Positions 19,241 through 33,429 of a stretch of DNA of 64,000 nucleotides are shown here, in pieces. Numbering within the stretch: position 1 is the first letter of the stretch; each line of letters opens with the position of its first letter. Source of the DNA: Adiantum capillus-veneris (taxonomy: Eukaryota > Streptophyta > Polypodiopsida > Polypodiales > Pteridaceae); contig CM043958.1 of assembly GCA_014529385.2 (NCBI GenBank), positions 75,961,169 to 76,025,168 on the forward strand, written 5' to 3'. The notes beneath the pieces are model-generated. The model was not told the DNA's origin and ran no database searches. It worked only from the letters and a program-made list of their open reading frames with translations. A program made the position numbers and the translations under genes.

Positions 19241-20583
19241 CACTAGGTTGGTAATGGGACACTTTTATGTCCTGGGACACTTTTATGTCCTGTTAAATGA
19301 CCATTTTCCTTGAATTATGTCAAGAGTTTCAAAATGGATTTTGAGGTGCTATCTGTCTAGAAAGTTGTCTCATGAGCTAAAAAAAACTCGACTTTTTTTT
19401 GGAATATCAATTCCATCTTTAACCTTGTCCTTGCACAACATTTCACAACCTAAACTGTGTGAAAAAACGGGTCCTGTTTTTGGCTTTTTTCAACTTTTCG
19501 CAACTATACCACTCTAGAATTCATGTTTGTGAGGTCTATAATGCTAGAGAACTATCTTTAGTAGTCCTCAACATGTCCTGATGCTTCTAGGGACAAATAA
19601 ATGTTAAAGTTGTAAGTTATGACCAAATTACAAAAATTGTCAAATCCTCATTTTTAGCCAATTTTAGCTCTTCTAGGATTTTTTTGGTGGCTTTCATGAT
19701 ATCCAAATGCAGTTTTGATTTTCTATGTTGCATATTGTAACATAAAGCTAATATTCCTTTAGTTTTGGGGCACCTAATACCCTATTTTGCATAGTAGACA
19801 ACGATGGTTGATTTTTTCAATTATAGAAGAAAACGAAACATTCTAGTATATCAAGTATAGCTTTTTCCATATTGTTAGTTTCTTGTGACAACTACATGCA
19901 TTTTGTAGGTAGGAACCATATCTAGTCATAAGGATCAAATTTGGCTAGATATTGAATAGTTTCTATGGGATTCTACAACTCATAATGTTGAGCCCAGTTT
20001 TTTCATGTTTGCTGTATTTAGCACTTCATCTTTGTCCCCGAGATTCCCCTTGGTAAGAGATGTATTATTCTTTTGACATGCTCCATGGCTCCTTATGAAC
20101 CTAAAGGACAATAGGGAACTAAGAAAACATGCATATACTATTTGTATTGAGTGTGGCTATAGAAACTTTGATGATAGGTTTGCAGAATGGTAAAAATTCA
20201 ACTTTTTTGTACCTATTTCTTTTGGAAAAACAAAAAATAGTGAGTGAGAAGCAATCATATGTTCTGATCACTAACCCATTGAAGTTAACTAGGGAATTTA
20301 TATCAAGTCCTACAAAAATCCCTAATCTTATTTTTATGGAACAAAACATAAGAAATGACTGTTTTGATGAAAATGTACTGGTCCATCGACTTTAGAGGCT
20401 TGGTGTGACCCAAAGATGAGAAATTTTACAAGTTTCTTATTTTTTCCATGTGTAGTAGGCCTTGAACTATAACCTCATGAAAGGATTTTACAAAATGAGT
20501 GGATCTACTATGGTTTTGGAGGTTTTTTTCAAAACCCTGAAAGGACACTTTTATGTCCTGTTAGGTTACCAACCTAGTGTTAA
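19237..20583. mobile_element. Non-autonomous inverted-repeat DNA transposon in a TTAA site
   Basis: The element 19241-20579 (1339 bp) has perfect 14-bp terminal inverted repeats CACTAGGTTGGTAA. It is flanked by TTAA at 19237-19240 and 20580-20583. Removing the element and one TTAA gives a continuous gag-protease frame matching Gypsy 1, so the boundaries are firm. Because TTAA is a palindrome, a TA duplication with 15-bp repeats would fit equally well. Subterminal copies of a GGACACTTTTATGTCC hairpin unit occur twice at the left (about 19257-19294) and once at the right (about 20543-20558). The AT-rich interior has no transposase. CACTAG ends recall CACTA elements, but those make 3-bp duplications. 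The superfamily is open (piggyBac-like or mariner-like target choice). Confidence 0.85.
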
Positions 20584-21491
20584 TGCAGGTCCCGAAGATA
20601 ACTTGGCCTCAATTACTCCACCTTGCACCAAGAATGAGGAGGCAATGGACAAAAATAGTAAGTACCAGGAAATCAAGACCCAGGATAGCTGGGGCTATCT
20701 TTGGAAGGGATCTCGACGACATCCTACTGACCATGGATGCTCACATCAAGGGGCAATGAATCTCGAACGTCTACATAGATGGTGGCGCGCAAATATGTGT
20801 CATGAGCGAAAAGATGATGCACTATCTAGGTCTAGAGGTAAGTAGGCCAGCACCTTGCCGAGCCAAAATGGCAAACAATGTAAGAGTAAAATGCGTAGGC
20901 ATTGTGAATGAGGTCAAAGTAAAAGCATTCAATACAGAAGTGGAGGTAGACATCTTCGTCATGCCAAACAAAAGGGAGGGCTACCCCATCATTCTCAGGA
21001 GGCCTTGGCTTATGGCTATGGAGGCTAAACAAGATTGGAGCACCGGAATGATTCAGATGAAGGACGCTAAAGGGAAGTCCATATTCTACGACATAAAGAC
21101 TAGGAAGCAACGGAACATGATCTTGGAGGCTTTAGAAGATGAGTCCACCAATGAATATTTGTCTACCTCAGGAGAAGAGACAACCACCACCAATGAAAGT
21201 GATAGTAGCATCGAAGTGATGGGGGTCATTCTTAAAGACCCAAAAAGATTGACACAATCTGAAACACACCCGACAAACCAAGAGGGATCATCAGGTACGC
21301 AGTCCTTGGAGGATGCAGGTAAGTTACAAAAAATGCTCTCAAAGGAGTTAACAAATGAAGAAAGGAGGGAGTACATCTCCATGCTAGGTAGCTTCACTAC
21401 TTCGTTCATTGATGGCTATGATAAGATCACAGGAATTATAGTAGTGCAACACCACATAAAACTCAAGGAAGGTAGTAAACCCGTAGTGTAG
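20580..21491 (+). pseudogene. Gypsy 2 protease and linker to RT
   Basis: After the insertion the frame continues with TWPQLLHLAPRMRRQW, then, after a frame change near 20765, the protease active site IDGGAQICVMS and the second signature YPIILRRPWLMA (about 20980-21015). A Ser/Thr/Glu-rich linker follows to VQHHIKLKEGSKPVV and a stop at 21489, where Gypsy 1 reads on into RT. Confidence 0.85.
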
Positions 21492-22489
21492 AAGCTCAGA
21501 AGACTTGGAGTAATCCAACAAGAGGCAGTACTTAAGGAAGTGAGAAGTTTGCTACAAGCAAGTTTCATCTACTCTGTTGAATAATCAGAGTGGGTCTCCC
21601 CAGTAGTAGTCACACCAAAAAAAATGGTAAGTGGAGAGTCTATGTGGACTATAAACCTCTCAATGCAACCACGAAAAGGGATCACTTTCCCCTCCCATTC
21701 GAGGATGAAATACTCAATGGAGTGGCGGGTCACGAACGATACACAGTGTGCGATGGCTACTCAGGATACTTCCAGGTTATCATTGCGGAAGAAGACCAGA
21801 AGAAGACAACCTTCATCACACCTTGGGGATGCTTTGCTTATAGGGTGATGCCTTTTGGCCTCACTAACTCCTCGGACACATTTTAGTGCTATGTGACCTT
21901 TGTTTTCCAACCCTACTTTGGAACATCAATACGGATTTTTGTAGATGATTTTTGCATCTATAGTTCACGAGCCCTTCATTTAAGCAAAGTCTATGATGGC
22001 TTAACCGGGCTGCAAACCTTGGGTGGCCATCTCCACGTGGATAAGTGTCACATTGGTGAAAGCAAAGTCACTCTTCTTGGCCTTGTAATTTCAACAAAAG
22101 GGATTGAGGCTGACCCTAGCAAGATCCAAGCCCTGGTATCTTTGTCGTCACCCACCACCGCTAAGCAGTTGGTTTCTTTCCTTCAGAAGGTAAGATACTT
22201 AAGCGGTTTCATTCACTTGCTATCTCAAGCGGTCTTTCCCCTACAACAGCTCACCCAGAGGGATGTCTTCTCATGGAGTGAAGAGAACGAGCAGCAATTT
22301 ACTGAGGTAAAGCAAATCCTAGCTAAGCTTCCCACTATTTCACCTCCTAAGTGGGACAAGCCATTTTATGTGAACCCTAGTGTAGGAAGTGATACACTCG
22401 GAGCCGTGCTAATGCAAAAGGACCCCAAAACTTCTTTCATGCGTCCTATTTACTTCTCTAGTCATGTCATGACCTCGTCAGAAAAGTGA
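21492..22489 (+). pseudogene. pol: Gypsy 2 reverse transcriptase
   Basis: Two main pieces (21590-21886 and 21893-22489) carry ITPWGCFAYRVMPFGLTN and the intact catalytic box FVDDFCIYSS, followed by the thumb (LLGLVISTKGIEADPSK). A TAG lies between them at 21884, and upstream parts are frame-shifted. The first RNase H begins at the end (YVNPSVGSDTLG), again with Asn in place of the first catalytic Asp. Confidence 0.87.
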
Positions 22490-23180
22490 TTTACCGAAGT
22501 AGAACACATGGTTCTGGCACTAATGTTTGCTACCACAAAGTTCCGCTCATATCTCCTACCTAGACCCTTTGTAATCCCGACAATGGAAGAGGTTCTCTCA
22601 TATGTAATGTGACACATGGATGTATCATCTAGGATATCTAAGTGGTTAAGTAGGTTACAAGAGTTTGACTACACCATGCAAGTAGAAAACTCCACCAGGG
22701 CTAGTTTAGCGGGAATTCTCACTCATCGCCACTATGAGAAGAGGTTGAAGGTCAACACGGAAGAAAAGGAAGAAACACCAATGGTAGAGAGTCCTAGGCT
22801 AGAAAAAGCTCACTCTCTTTTCTTTGATGGAGCATACAAGAGAACAGTGGACCAGTCTGCAGAGCTGGCATAGTTTTTTTCAACGAGCAACCAGAAAGAG
22901 TATTCTCCATCGGGTAGTTATTACACTCCCACTCCAACAATGAAGCAGAATATGCAGCCCTAATTCTTGGGTTGGAACAATGTATTTCACAAGGAATTCA
23001 GCACACCTAAATGTATTTGGCAATGCTTTGCTTTTGATAAGGCAGATAAATGGCACTTGGGTTTGTAAGAATCGGGTTTTACTTGGTCAACTACGCCAAG
23101 TTAAGGAACTTCTATGGAAGTTTGAAGGAGTGAACTATTTCACGTCCCCAGAGCGGAAAATCAGGAGGCAAATACTCTAG
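22490..23180 (+). pseudogene. pol: Gypsy 2 RNase H and second RNase H, degraded
   Basis: The rest of the first RNase H (FRSYLLPRPFVI) is followed by tether sequence (SKWLSRLQEFDY) and the second RNase H with SLFFDGAYK (about 22812) and NNEAEYAALILGLEQC (about 22938-22985). Stops at 22487, 22612 and about 22872 and frame changes break it into pieces. Confidence 0.82.
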
Positions 23181-24289
23181 CCAAGGAAAGAATACAAGAC
23201 TTTCCCGTAGGAGCAATCAAATTGAAGCTACCCCTCTTCCAAGGTAGTGATGCTATGCCTGATATCATCAGCTTTCTAGATACAGGAGAATGTCCGGGAG
23301 GATGCACCAAAGGCCAGAAGCAGTGGATGGTAAGGAAGGCTACCAGATACCGCCTTGTAAATGACTACTTGTACTGTAAGGGCAAGGATCAGATTCTCAG
23401 GTGGGTGACAACCTCCAATGAGATCACAAAGGTAATTTCAAGTTGCCATGATGGCGTCTCCGGCGGTCATTTTGCTCTAGATATCACCAGTAGGAAGATT
23501 CTACAAGCAAGATACTCTTGGTAGAGTTTGAACAGGGATGTACACCATTGGTGTAAAACATGTAAGGCTTGTCAAGTGGCCAGTGATCTCACCTTAACCT
23601 ATGAGCCACAAACTCCTATCATCTCATATGGTCCATTTGAGAAATGGATAATAGATGCAATTGGTCCTTTACCAAGGGCCCAATCAGGTAAACTGTACAT
23701 CATAGTGGGTGTATACTACATGACTCGTTGGGCAAAAGCAACAGCCACCACCCGCATTACAACCCAAGAGGTAGCAAAGTTCATTTTTGAGCATATCTGT
23801 TTCCGTTTTGGCACTTCTCTTGAGATAATATCAGATAGAGGACCATGCTTCAGAGGAGATCTGGTAGGAGAACTAATGAAGAAGTTAGACATCACGCGCC
23901 GACATTCCACACCATACTATCCACAATGCAATGGTCTGGTAGAGAAGGTAAATGGAATGATTTGTAAAATCATCACAAAGAAGGTGAACAATCACACAGG
24001 AGACTGGGATAAACATCTTATGGAAACTCTTTGGGCCTACCGAACGACATTCAGGACATCACTAGGTTTCACCCCTTTCCATCTAGTTTATGGGAAGGAG
24101 GCAATTCTACCCATTGAGGTGCAGATAGCCAGCTTACCAGTTTTGGCTAGCCAGATACAGCGTCCAATTGTAAATCTCAAAAACCATATCCTGGATCTGG
24201 AGAGACTCCAACTAGATAGAGAAGAAGCCATCAATCACTATGCAACGGAGGCAGAACGAACGCCGGCTCACTTTCAATCAAGGACTTAA
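23181..24289 (+). pseudogene. pol: Gypsy 2 integrase, N-terminal and core
   Basis: The piece 23222-23524 includes the first zinc ligands (GGHFALDITSRKI); a TAG at 23524 separates it from 23528-24289. The latter has CKTCKAC, then the catalytic Asp (WIIDAIGPLP), Asp (IISDRGPCF) and Glu (NGLVEKVNG). The frame ends at 24289, shortly before the copia insertion. The C-terminal domain resumes at about 25535. Confidence 0.86.
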
Positions 24290-24321
24290 AGAAAAAGGAC
24301 TAACGGCTTACCTTCTGCAAC

Positions 24322-24672
24322 TCAACCATTCTCTCCCATCTTTAGATTGAACAAGCGCTTCATAAGAAATACCTTATTGGATGCCGATGGTTTCTCGTAG
24401 AAGTCGTCAAGTGACTTCATCAAGTCCTCCGTGGTCTTCATCTCCAAAACATTGAAGGCCACCGTTGATGCCAAGCTTAACCGGATTGTTCCCAGTGCCT
24501 TTCGATCAAGGACAATCCATGCTTCATCTGCCATTGTTGCGGGCTTCTTCGCAAGACCGCCTAGTGGCAAATAGAGGTCCTTCTGGTAGAGATAGTCTTC
24601 AATCTGCATCTTCCAATGTTGGTAGTTTTTTTCGTTGAACTTCTCAATCTTGAGCTTCCCTTCCTCCGCCAT
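24322..24672 (-). pseudogene. gag: Ty1/copia Gag, N-terminal fragment
   Basis: The ATG at 24672 starts MAEEGKLKIEKFNEKNY. The WKMQIEDYLYQKDLYLPLGG segment and the later helical part (TTEDLMKSLDDFYEKPSASN) are typical of the copia Gag family with the UBN2 domain. The frame is clean through KVFLMKRLFNLKMGENG and is then cut off at the junction with Gypsy 2. A start codon just 60 bases downstream of an initiator tRNA-Met primer site fits this family. Confidence 0.88.
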
Positions 24673-24731
24673 AACTCCCACTCAATTCAAGGAAATCTTT
24701 CCTTGAGATAATTTAGCTACAAGCAAACCTT

Positions 24732-24743
24732 GCTCTGATACCA
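24732..24743 (-). other. Copia primer binding site (initiator tRNA-Met)
   Basis: The minus strand reads TGGTATCAGAGC, an exact match to the standard plant initiator-Met primer site, two bases from the LTR end. Confidence 0.92.
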
Positions 24744-24745
24744 GT

Positions 24746-25534
24746 TGTTAGGAAATAAGACGTAGCTAAATAGATAATTGAGTAGATTACTTAATGGAGA
24801 GAGACAGATTTATATACACGAGATTATAGAGTAGAGAGAGAGAGAGAGAGTACACACGATATACGTGGTTCACCCAATGTGGGCTACATCCACGGGAAAG
24901 CAGCCACTCAATGGCTTTAGTACTTCAAAACAAGAAGTAGTTTACAAAGGGATTATACCCTTAATGGAGCTCCCGCCTTGCTTCACTCTCACCACCTCAC
25001 ACTCACCTTGTTGCATCAACTTCACACTATGAAATGTGTGTAGAAATGGCCTCCTTTTATAGGCCAAAAGGGCTGCCCTCTCTTATGAGAGACAGCCATG
25101 TGTAGCCGCCCTTGTGCGAATAAGTCCAAATCGGACCCTCCAATCCGCTCATGTGTGGCCGCCCTTGAGAAGACAAGTCCGCTTTTGAATTCGGCCACCG
25201 GCCATTGAATTCGGCCACCGGCCATTGAATTCGGCCACCGGCCACTGGCCATTGACTTCCGACCACCGGCCATTGGCCATTGACTACCGGCCACCGGCCA
25301 ACCAACTGGTTGTTTTCCGACCACTTTCCGGCCACCGTCCGGCCATAATATTCCGGTGAAAAGGAATATTCCGACGGAAAAAAAAGTTGCCCCTGATTCT
25401 TGTCCGTGAAAATTTTGGTTTCCGGTGAGTGATTTTCCTTCATGCACGATGGCTTCTCCTCGTAATGGGGGCCTTACAAATGTGCGCTTTTACCACAGAA
25501 AATTACAAGGGTAAATCAGGCTCCGTACTTAACA
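24746..25534 (-). repeat. Copia 5' LTR with internal minisatellite
   Basis: The LTR ends match as short inverted repeats (TGTTAAG and CCTAACA). A (GA)n run is at about 24833-24850. A 20-bp unit beginning GAATTCGGCCACCGGCC is repeated at 25187, 25207 and 25227 and then as decayed GGCCACCGG/GGCCATT words to about 25300. Confidence 0.6.
25187..25300. repeat. 20-bp minisatellite of GGCCACCGGCC words
   Basis: Three exact 20-bp units are followed by degenerate ones. The core GGCCACCGGCC is nearly palindromic. Confidence 0.9.
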
Positions 25535-25740
25535 GACCATTCATCATCAAGAAGCGCTATGACAATGGTAGTTATAAGCTGATGGAAGCTGATGGGAGAA
25601 TTCACAAGACTAGGGTCAATGGATGGAAACGGAAAAGGTATTTTCTGAGGTTTGATCCAGAATTCATGCTAGACATTCCAGAAGAGGGAGAACCCTCTAA
25701 CTCCACAACTAAAGATGCAGAGAAAGGACTAGAAGCATGA
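25535..25740 (+). pseudogene. pol: Gypsy 2 integrase C-terminus
   Basis: The piece RPFIIKKRYDNGSYKLMEAD followed by HKTRVNGWKRKRYF matches the end of the Gypsy 1 integrase (GPFRVVECFSNGTYQLANLD, HKSRVNG). The open frame reaches back into the copia LTR, but that part is chimaeric. Confidence 0.82.
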
Positions 25741-25810
25741 ATGCCTCTAGCCTGATGGGAGGGCTAATGATAGCCGGATTTCAAAACCATGCCCGTGAGA
25801 ACCACACACT

Positions 25811-25825
25811 AAGGAAGGGAGGGTT
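25811..25825 (+). other. Polypurine tract of Gypsy 2
   Basis: AAGGAAGGGAGGGTT lies immediately before the 3' LTR's TGTTACC and would prime plus-strand synthesis. Confidence 0.7.
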
Positions 25826-28167
<2,342 letters not shown>

Positions 28168-31100
28168 CTACCAACTAGACCAAGTTTAGTAAATATGGCC
28201 AAGGCAACGTACTTGTCAAAAGAACAGCTGGAAGAAAACAACACCACGGTTTTCACTGGCAGGTTCAAGAGTGAAGATGGACACCAAGTGGAACTCTAAA
28301 TGCTAAGACACCAAAGAAGCCAACAGAAGACTAAGCTTAATGGACTTCTACGACCAGAAACCATGTGGTGTAGATTTCCAAGAAGCATATGAACTAATAT
28401 CCACAATCAAAGAAGATACGGTCATCCCAAATCACCGAGTAACAAGGGTAGAAGGTAGAAGTAGTAATAAAAAATGAGATAGTGGCCGAGGCAGTGAAGC
28501 TGCTGACTGAAGGTATGATGATGTGGGCCAGAGATAGAAAGACAACATGCACATTTACCAAAGAGACTGTTGCTACCACTTTTTTTACCTCATCCAGAGG
28601 CAAGTGGAAGAACCAACTCGCCTATACCATCAACACTTCCATTTCTTATCAGAGAGACCACCACGGTACACCACCCCAAACCATGCGGTTGCAACCACCT
28701 TTACTCAAGTGTTGAAGTGGACAACCAGGCAAGCAATTGATCATGCTTATTATATGCTGACAATACTAGAAGGCACAAAGAAGGAAGGCAAAGCCACATA
28801 TTTGGGTGCTCTGAAGTGTTGACAAGAATAGCATATCATGATGTTGGAATGGCCGATAATTTGCCACCAGCCCTAGATCAAAACACATGGATTGTATCTG
28901 CGCAACCTTCTCCAAGAACCACGCGTGCATCAAAAAGGGTATATATGTCAGACAAAGAATTTGCCAAAAGCTCCCATGAAGCTCATAGCAGTGAGAGCTT
29001 GGACAACGAGGAAAGGCGAGCAAGAATTGAAGAAACGAAGACAAAAGCAATAGTCGCACACCAAGAAGAACCTCAACAAAAGAAGTCAATGTTTCAAAGA
29101 GAAAAGCAAACTTATGAAAGGAGCCGCCAAGCTGCAGGTGAGGACCCAAAAACATGGGCTCCAAGAGATATAAGGGGACCCAAAACCAAGGACCCTACAA
29201 GGAAAGGAGCACAAGATCCCAAGGATTTTCTTGAATGCATGTATGCAGAGGCAGAAGCCTTAAAGTTGAAAGAAGCTCAAAAAGCTAAAAGGAAAGAAAA
29301 AGAGGAAGCGGCCGAACAACAAAGACAAGCAGAGGCTACTCAACAAGGTGAGTCACATCACAACCAGGGGGATGTGTCTCCAAAACCCGCTTTGCCCACT
29401 ACGAGCAAGCAAACCACCCAATTTCAAGCCCGAGTCCTTCACCAACAATCAAACCAAATAAGGGTGCAAAAGTCAAGAAAAAAGAGACTGAACACTAGGA
29501 ACAGGTAGCAGCAATTTTTAAACAGCCAAAAGAAACAAAACAAATTGAATTTGAACCTTCTATGACCACCCAATTAGAAACAATTGAGGCATCTACTAAA
29601 CCTCAAGAAGAAAAAGAAGCCGAGGCAACCGCAATGCCTCAGGGTGAAGTAGAATCCCCACCGCAACCACAAGCAGCCACCATAGCACCGCCCAAGGAGC
29701 CACAACTTGAAACGGCCAAAATCTCTAGACAACCTCGAGTAGAGCCTGAAGATTGGGAAACAAACGACAAAGTCATCATGCAGGTCAATGAATATGCCAA
29801 CCAGATGTAGCTGATGAAAAAAAAACACAAGCAATAGCATTTAGCTGCAGTGCCAATGCTAGGGAACTTGAACTAGTCATCGATGCTCTACAAGGAGAGC
29901 TAGATGACATGATGAACATAATTTTAGATCTACAAAGACAGATCAAAGAGTTGAAAGATAAAGCAGAACAACACCAGGTTGCAAAAGAAAGGCAGCAAAA
30001 AGAAATGGAAGAGCTAGCAGAGCTTCTAACTAAGTTATCCGATGCCTGCAAAAGCAAAGATCAACACCTGACCGTGACAGAAGTAACCAATGAGCTTCTA
30101 ATCACGATTATGTGAGTACAAAAGATCCAAGTGTATGTCGATGTAGCAAATTCTTCTTTCTAGTACTTAGAAAAAAGGATCAATGATCAGGCAGCCTTTT
30201 GGAGATAGATAAGAGAAAACCCTGCTCTCCCTTCGATCAAAGGTACAAATGAAGTTTATATGACTTTGGAGAAGAGAAACAAGGATCTCAAGCTAGAGCT
30301 GAAGCTAGAACAATCACAAAGACAAGACCTTGCATTGATGCGGGTCCAAAGAGAAGAGCAACTACTCAAAGAGATAGCCCAATTAAATAGAGTCAATCAA
30401 CTGCCGAGAGAGGGACAACCAGAACATAAGGAAGAAGCAAGTACCTCTGAACAACCAGCTGTTGACATACCCTCAGTCTCATTTGCTGAGATGGAAACAC
30501 AGTCGTCAGAAGGACTGGCAGGAGACTTAGACTTTCAAGTACCACTCACTGAAGCTGAGCAGGTGCCCATGGTCTAGCTTTCTAAAGCTGAGGAAGACCC
30601 ACTAAAGGAGAAGATTGCCCAAGAAATAGAGGCTGAATGGAAAGAAGCAATGGATTGGGAGTTGAGAGTTCTCCACTCACTCAATGTAACTCAAATCACT
30701 CCCAACCAAATCAATGCTCAGTGGCATCAGAAATCACTGCCATACCCCTTGATCAAAGTGGAGCTACTATAGGTAAAGTAAAGACTATATAAAGATATGC
30801 AGGTAGAAGGCTCAGAGGATATCCACCCCAAGTGGAAAAAGAGTTGGTTGAACAAGAATTCAAGATATCTAATTCTATTCACAAGAGCACCTGCAGGACT
30901 ACAGAAAGACCCAACATTCTGTCATGTACCAAGGATAAGGACATGGCAAGCATATGAAGCACTAAAAAAGAAGAGGCGGACATGGCTGAACTATCCACGA
31001 CTACCAGCTTTAGAGCAAGGACCGTCAACATAGGAATACATGGTGAACACCCTAACGGGCACCATGCCTTTCCTCAAGAGCCTTCGTGACCTCTTATGTG

Positions 31101-31640
31101 GCATGTTGTAAAAGATTTGCAGAATTCTACTTACATGCATTCAAGTTTTTCACTAGACAGAGCAAGACAGAGTGCCATGTATGTCTTTCCTCAAAGGCAA
31201 TAAGGATTTTTGTTATGACTTATGTGGCTAGCCTTCCGAATAAGTCTTTTATTACGGCTTCTACGCCAAATGCATGCTTTTCCCTCTAGCAATATGATGG
31301 CATTTGAGGAAGCATTCTATACAGGTTTCTTCACTTGGCAAATGTAGATATTTGGGCCAGTGACCAACAACCTTACATCCAGATTTGTTGGCTATTCATC
31401 CATTGAGTAAAAACACAGAGTCACCATGCAATTCTTGCAGGTTCCTGACAAAGAGAGAAGAATCAAATATGAGAAAGCACTACATGCGCTTAAAGACCAC
31501 CTCACCGGCCGCCGTACAAGGAGAGCGTGCACTACAAATAGGAAACTGGCTATAACATAATGCAGGAGAAATAAAAGAGTTGACAGCCGAGCAGAGAGAG
31601 ATAGTGCAGTTTTAACAAGGGAAAATCTATCGAAAAGCAC
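28168..31640 (+). pseudogene. Degraded long coding region of unknown family, coiled-coil rich
   Basis: Consecutive pieces in changing frames look like one decayed protein of about 1000 residues: 28194 (MAKATYLSKEQLEENN), about 28310-28830, 28816-29508 (Lys/Glu/Gln-rich, KLKEAQKAKRKEKEEAAEQQ), 29562-29810 (Pro/Glu-rich), 29840-30115 (a strong heptad pattern, MMNIILDLQRQIKELKDKAE), 30260-30577 and 30797-31033. The part near 28470-28640 (EIVAEAVKLLTEG, TKETVATTFF) is vaguely like retroelement-associated plant ORFs of the Athila or transposon-protein type. It starts directly at the outer edge of the Gypsy 2 LTR with no primer site, so it is flanking DNA or a remnant of another element. Function unknown. 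Confidence 0.45.
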
Positions 31641-33429
31641 CCATAACTCGTTATGTAGCGAACCTTCGACATAGAATATAAAATTAGATCTGCTTCTCTT
31701 TAAGCTTAATCAATATGCCACATCTCCTGTATTTGTCTTGATGTGTGTTTTGTGTCTAGCAAGGAGGAAATATATTCACAACAGTGGACGTTTCAATTGC
31801 ACAAGCGTGACTCCAACTCCACAATACTACAAAGTTCGTTATCTGTATCCACCACCCCATCACTATGCGTTTGCTTGGCGCAACACATAAACGCTACGGG
31901 GCAGGGCACGGCTTCCGTTTCTTATAATTTTTGGAGAGACCACAGTGCCAGCTCTCCATCATATTTTTGTATGGCACCTCTGCATGACGTGCACTGTATA
32001 TTTTGCAGTTTCAGTCTGTGACATCTCATTGCAAGACGATATGTTTAACTATTCACATTGCCTTTTTGTAGCTTGAATCAGACATTGTCCTCGGACTTGC
32101 ACAATTGGATGACATTCATACAAGATTAACAAGCTGTTGGTAGTGTAATTGAATTTTTATACTCTATTTATGCTTTCTATATTTTTGAGTTTGTCAAAGC
32201 TTCTTTAAGTTTAGTTCAACCACATGTTTTCCTCACCAGTGCATGCTCAATTTCGATCATCCTATCTATACGTCAAATAGACATGCATTTCTTTTCGGAC
32301 AGCTTGGCAATTCAACATATATATTCAAATAAAGGAAAATTGACTGCGTATGATTGAGAATAAGATGGGTGTCTCAAAGATGGTTCCATGGTTTAAAGAA
32401 TTTATGGTCGATATTACTAGGTTGAATGGTGAAATCTACAAACCACTACCAAACTAGATTAAGTTACAATCCTTTTGCTCGATTCAATTACCCTCTTTAG
32501 TAGCCCTTTATCGTATATGGAACACTATGGGAGATAACTAGCTTCTTCCCAATGCTCATCAAGTCCCAACCTGAGCTATTATTGGTGCCTATCAATTGGT
32601 TCTACTCATATTTTTTTTGTCACCACAACAAAACTCAAGGCGACAACAATCACAATCAACCAAGTAATAAGTTGTGCTCCAAAATCTATCTGATTATGTA
32701 CAGCAAAGGCCCACCAAACAAGACTAGTTATATATTTTTAGATATCACTCCATTGGAGCATGGCGATGATGTATTAGTCTCTTTTTATTAATATAACGTC
32801 TCACAATATAATGTGACATTTTCAATAAAGTATGTTGCCTTGTTTTTTTCTTCACAAAAAAGTAACTGAGTTACAAAAGCTGAGAGATAATTGGCCCACT
32901 CAAAAAGGCCTTAGAGAAAAAGAGATAAAGAGTGCATTCGTAGGAGTTTCACACCATGATCTGAAGTATTGAATCATTGAATTTTTTCTTAATATTTTCG
33001 TTTGTCAAAGAATCCTTTCATTTAAAGGACTCATCATCAAGGTACATTTCATTAAATTATTTAATCATTGTTTATGCTTATTAGACCTACATTTTCTTAT
33101 AAAATCATTAAAATATTCTTCTATTTTAATTTGTTAATGGATCTCTTTGTTTTTTTTTAATTTTACTTTTTTTGGCGACATAAGTCCTTACTAAAGTGTT
33201 GCATTTTGGGTGCAATTGTGGTTAGTCAGATAAAACATGCTCATTAGTGCCACATGGCAAGCTTATGATGACACACTTTTTTCTCTATTTTATGTAGGAC
33301 CTTGTTAAAGGGTGTTGAACTTTGTTTACCTCCCTCTTCAAAGAAGGGCATTGGGTCACACAAAATTATTTCCATTCTCTTTTATTCTGCTTTTCATTGC
33401 ATAAAGCCTTAGGAAAGGGTTGCATTTTG
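31641..33429. other. AT-rich stretch without recognised genes
   Basis: Nothing coding was recognised. Bases 33197-33260 resemble 36911-36960 on the far side of the LINE. Confidence 0.5.

Larger units (their letters stand above)
24300..25534 (-). mobile_element. Antisense Ty1/copia fragment: 5' LTR, primer site and start of gag
   Basis: Read on the minus strand: an LTR of about 789 bases (25534-24746, TGTTAAG to CCTAACA), a two-base spacer, the primer site TGGTATCAGAGC (24743-24732), a short leader and the first 117 codons of a copia Gag. Everything downstream of that Gag fragment is missing. It lies inside the integrase C-terminal domain of Gypsy 2. The right border is inferred from the LTR end motif and from resumption of gypsy coding; the left border is not exact. 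Confidence 0.72.

Noticed and set aside
28168-28200. Primer binding site after the 28167 LTR end, making it a 5' LTR of a second element
   Set aside because: The sequence CTACCAACTAG has no TGG at the expected place, whereas both true 5' LTRs here have TGG two bases after TCA.
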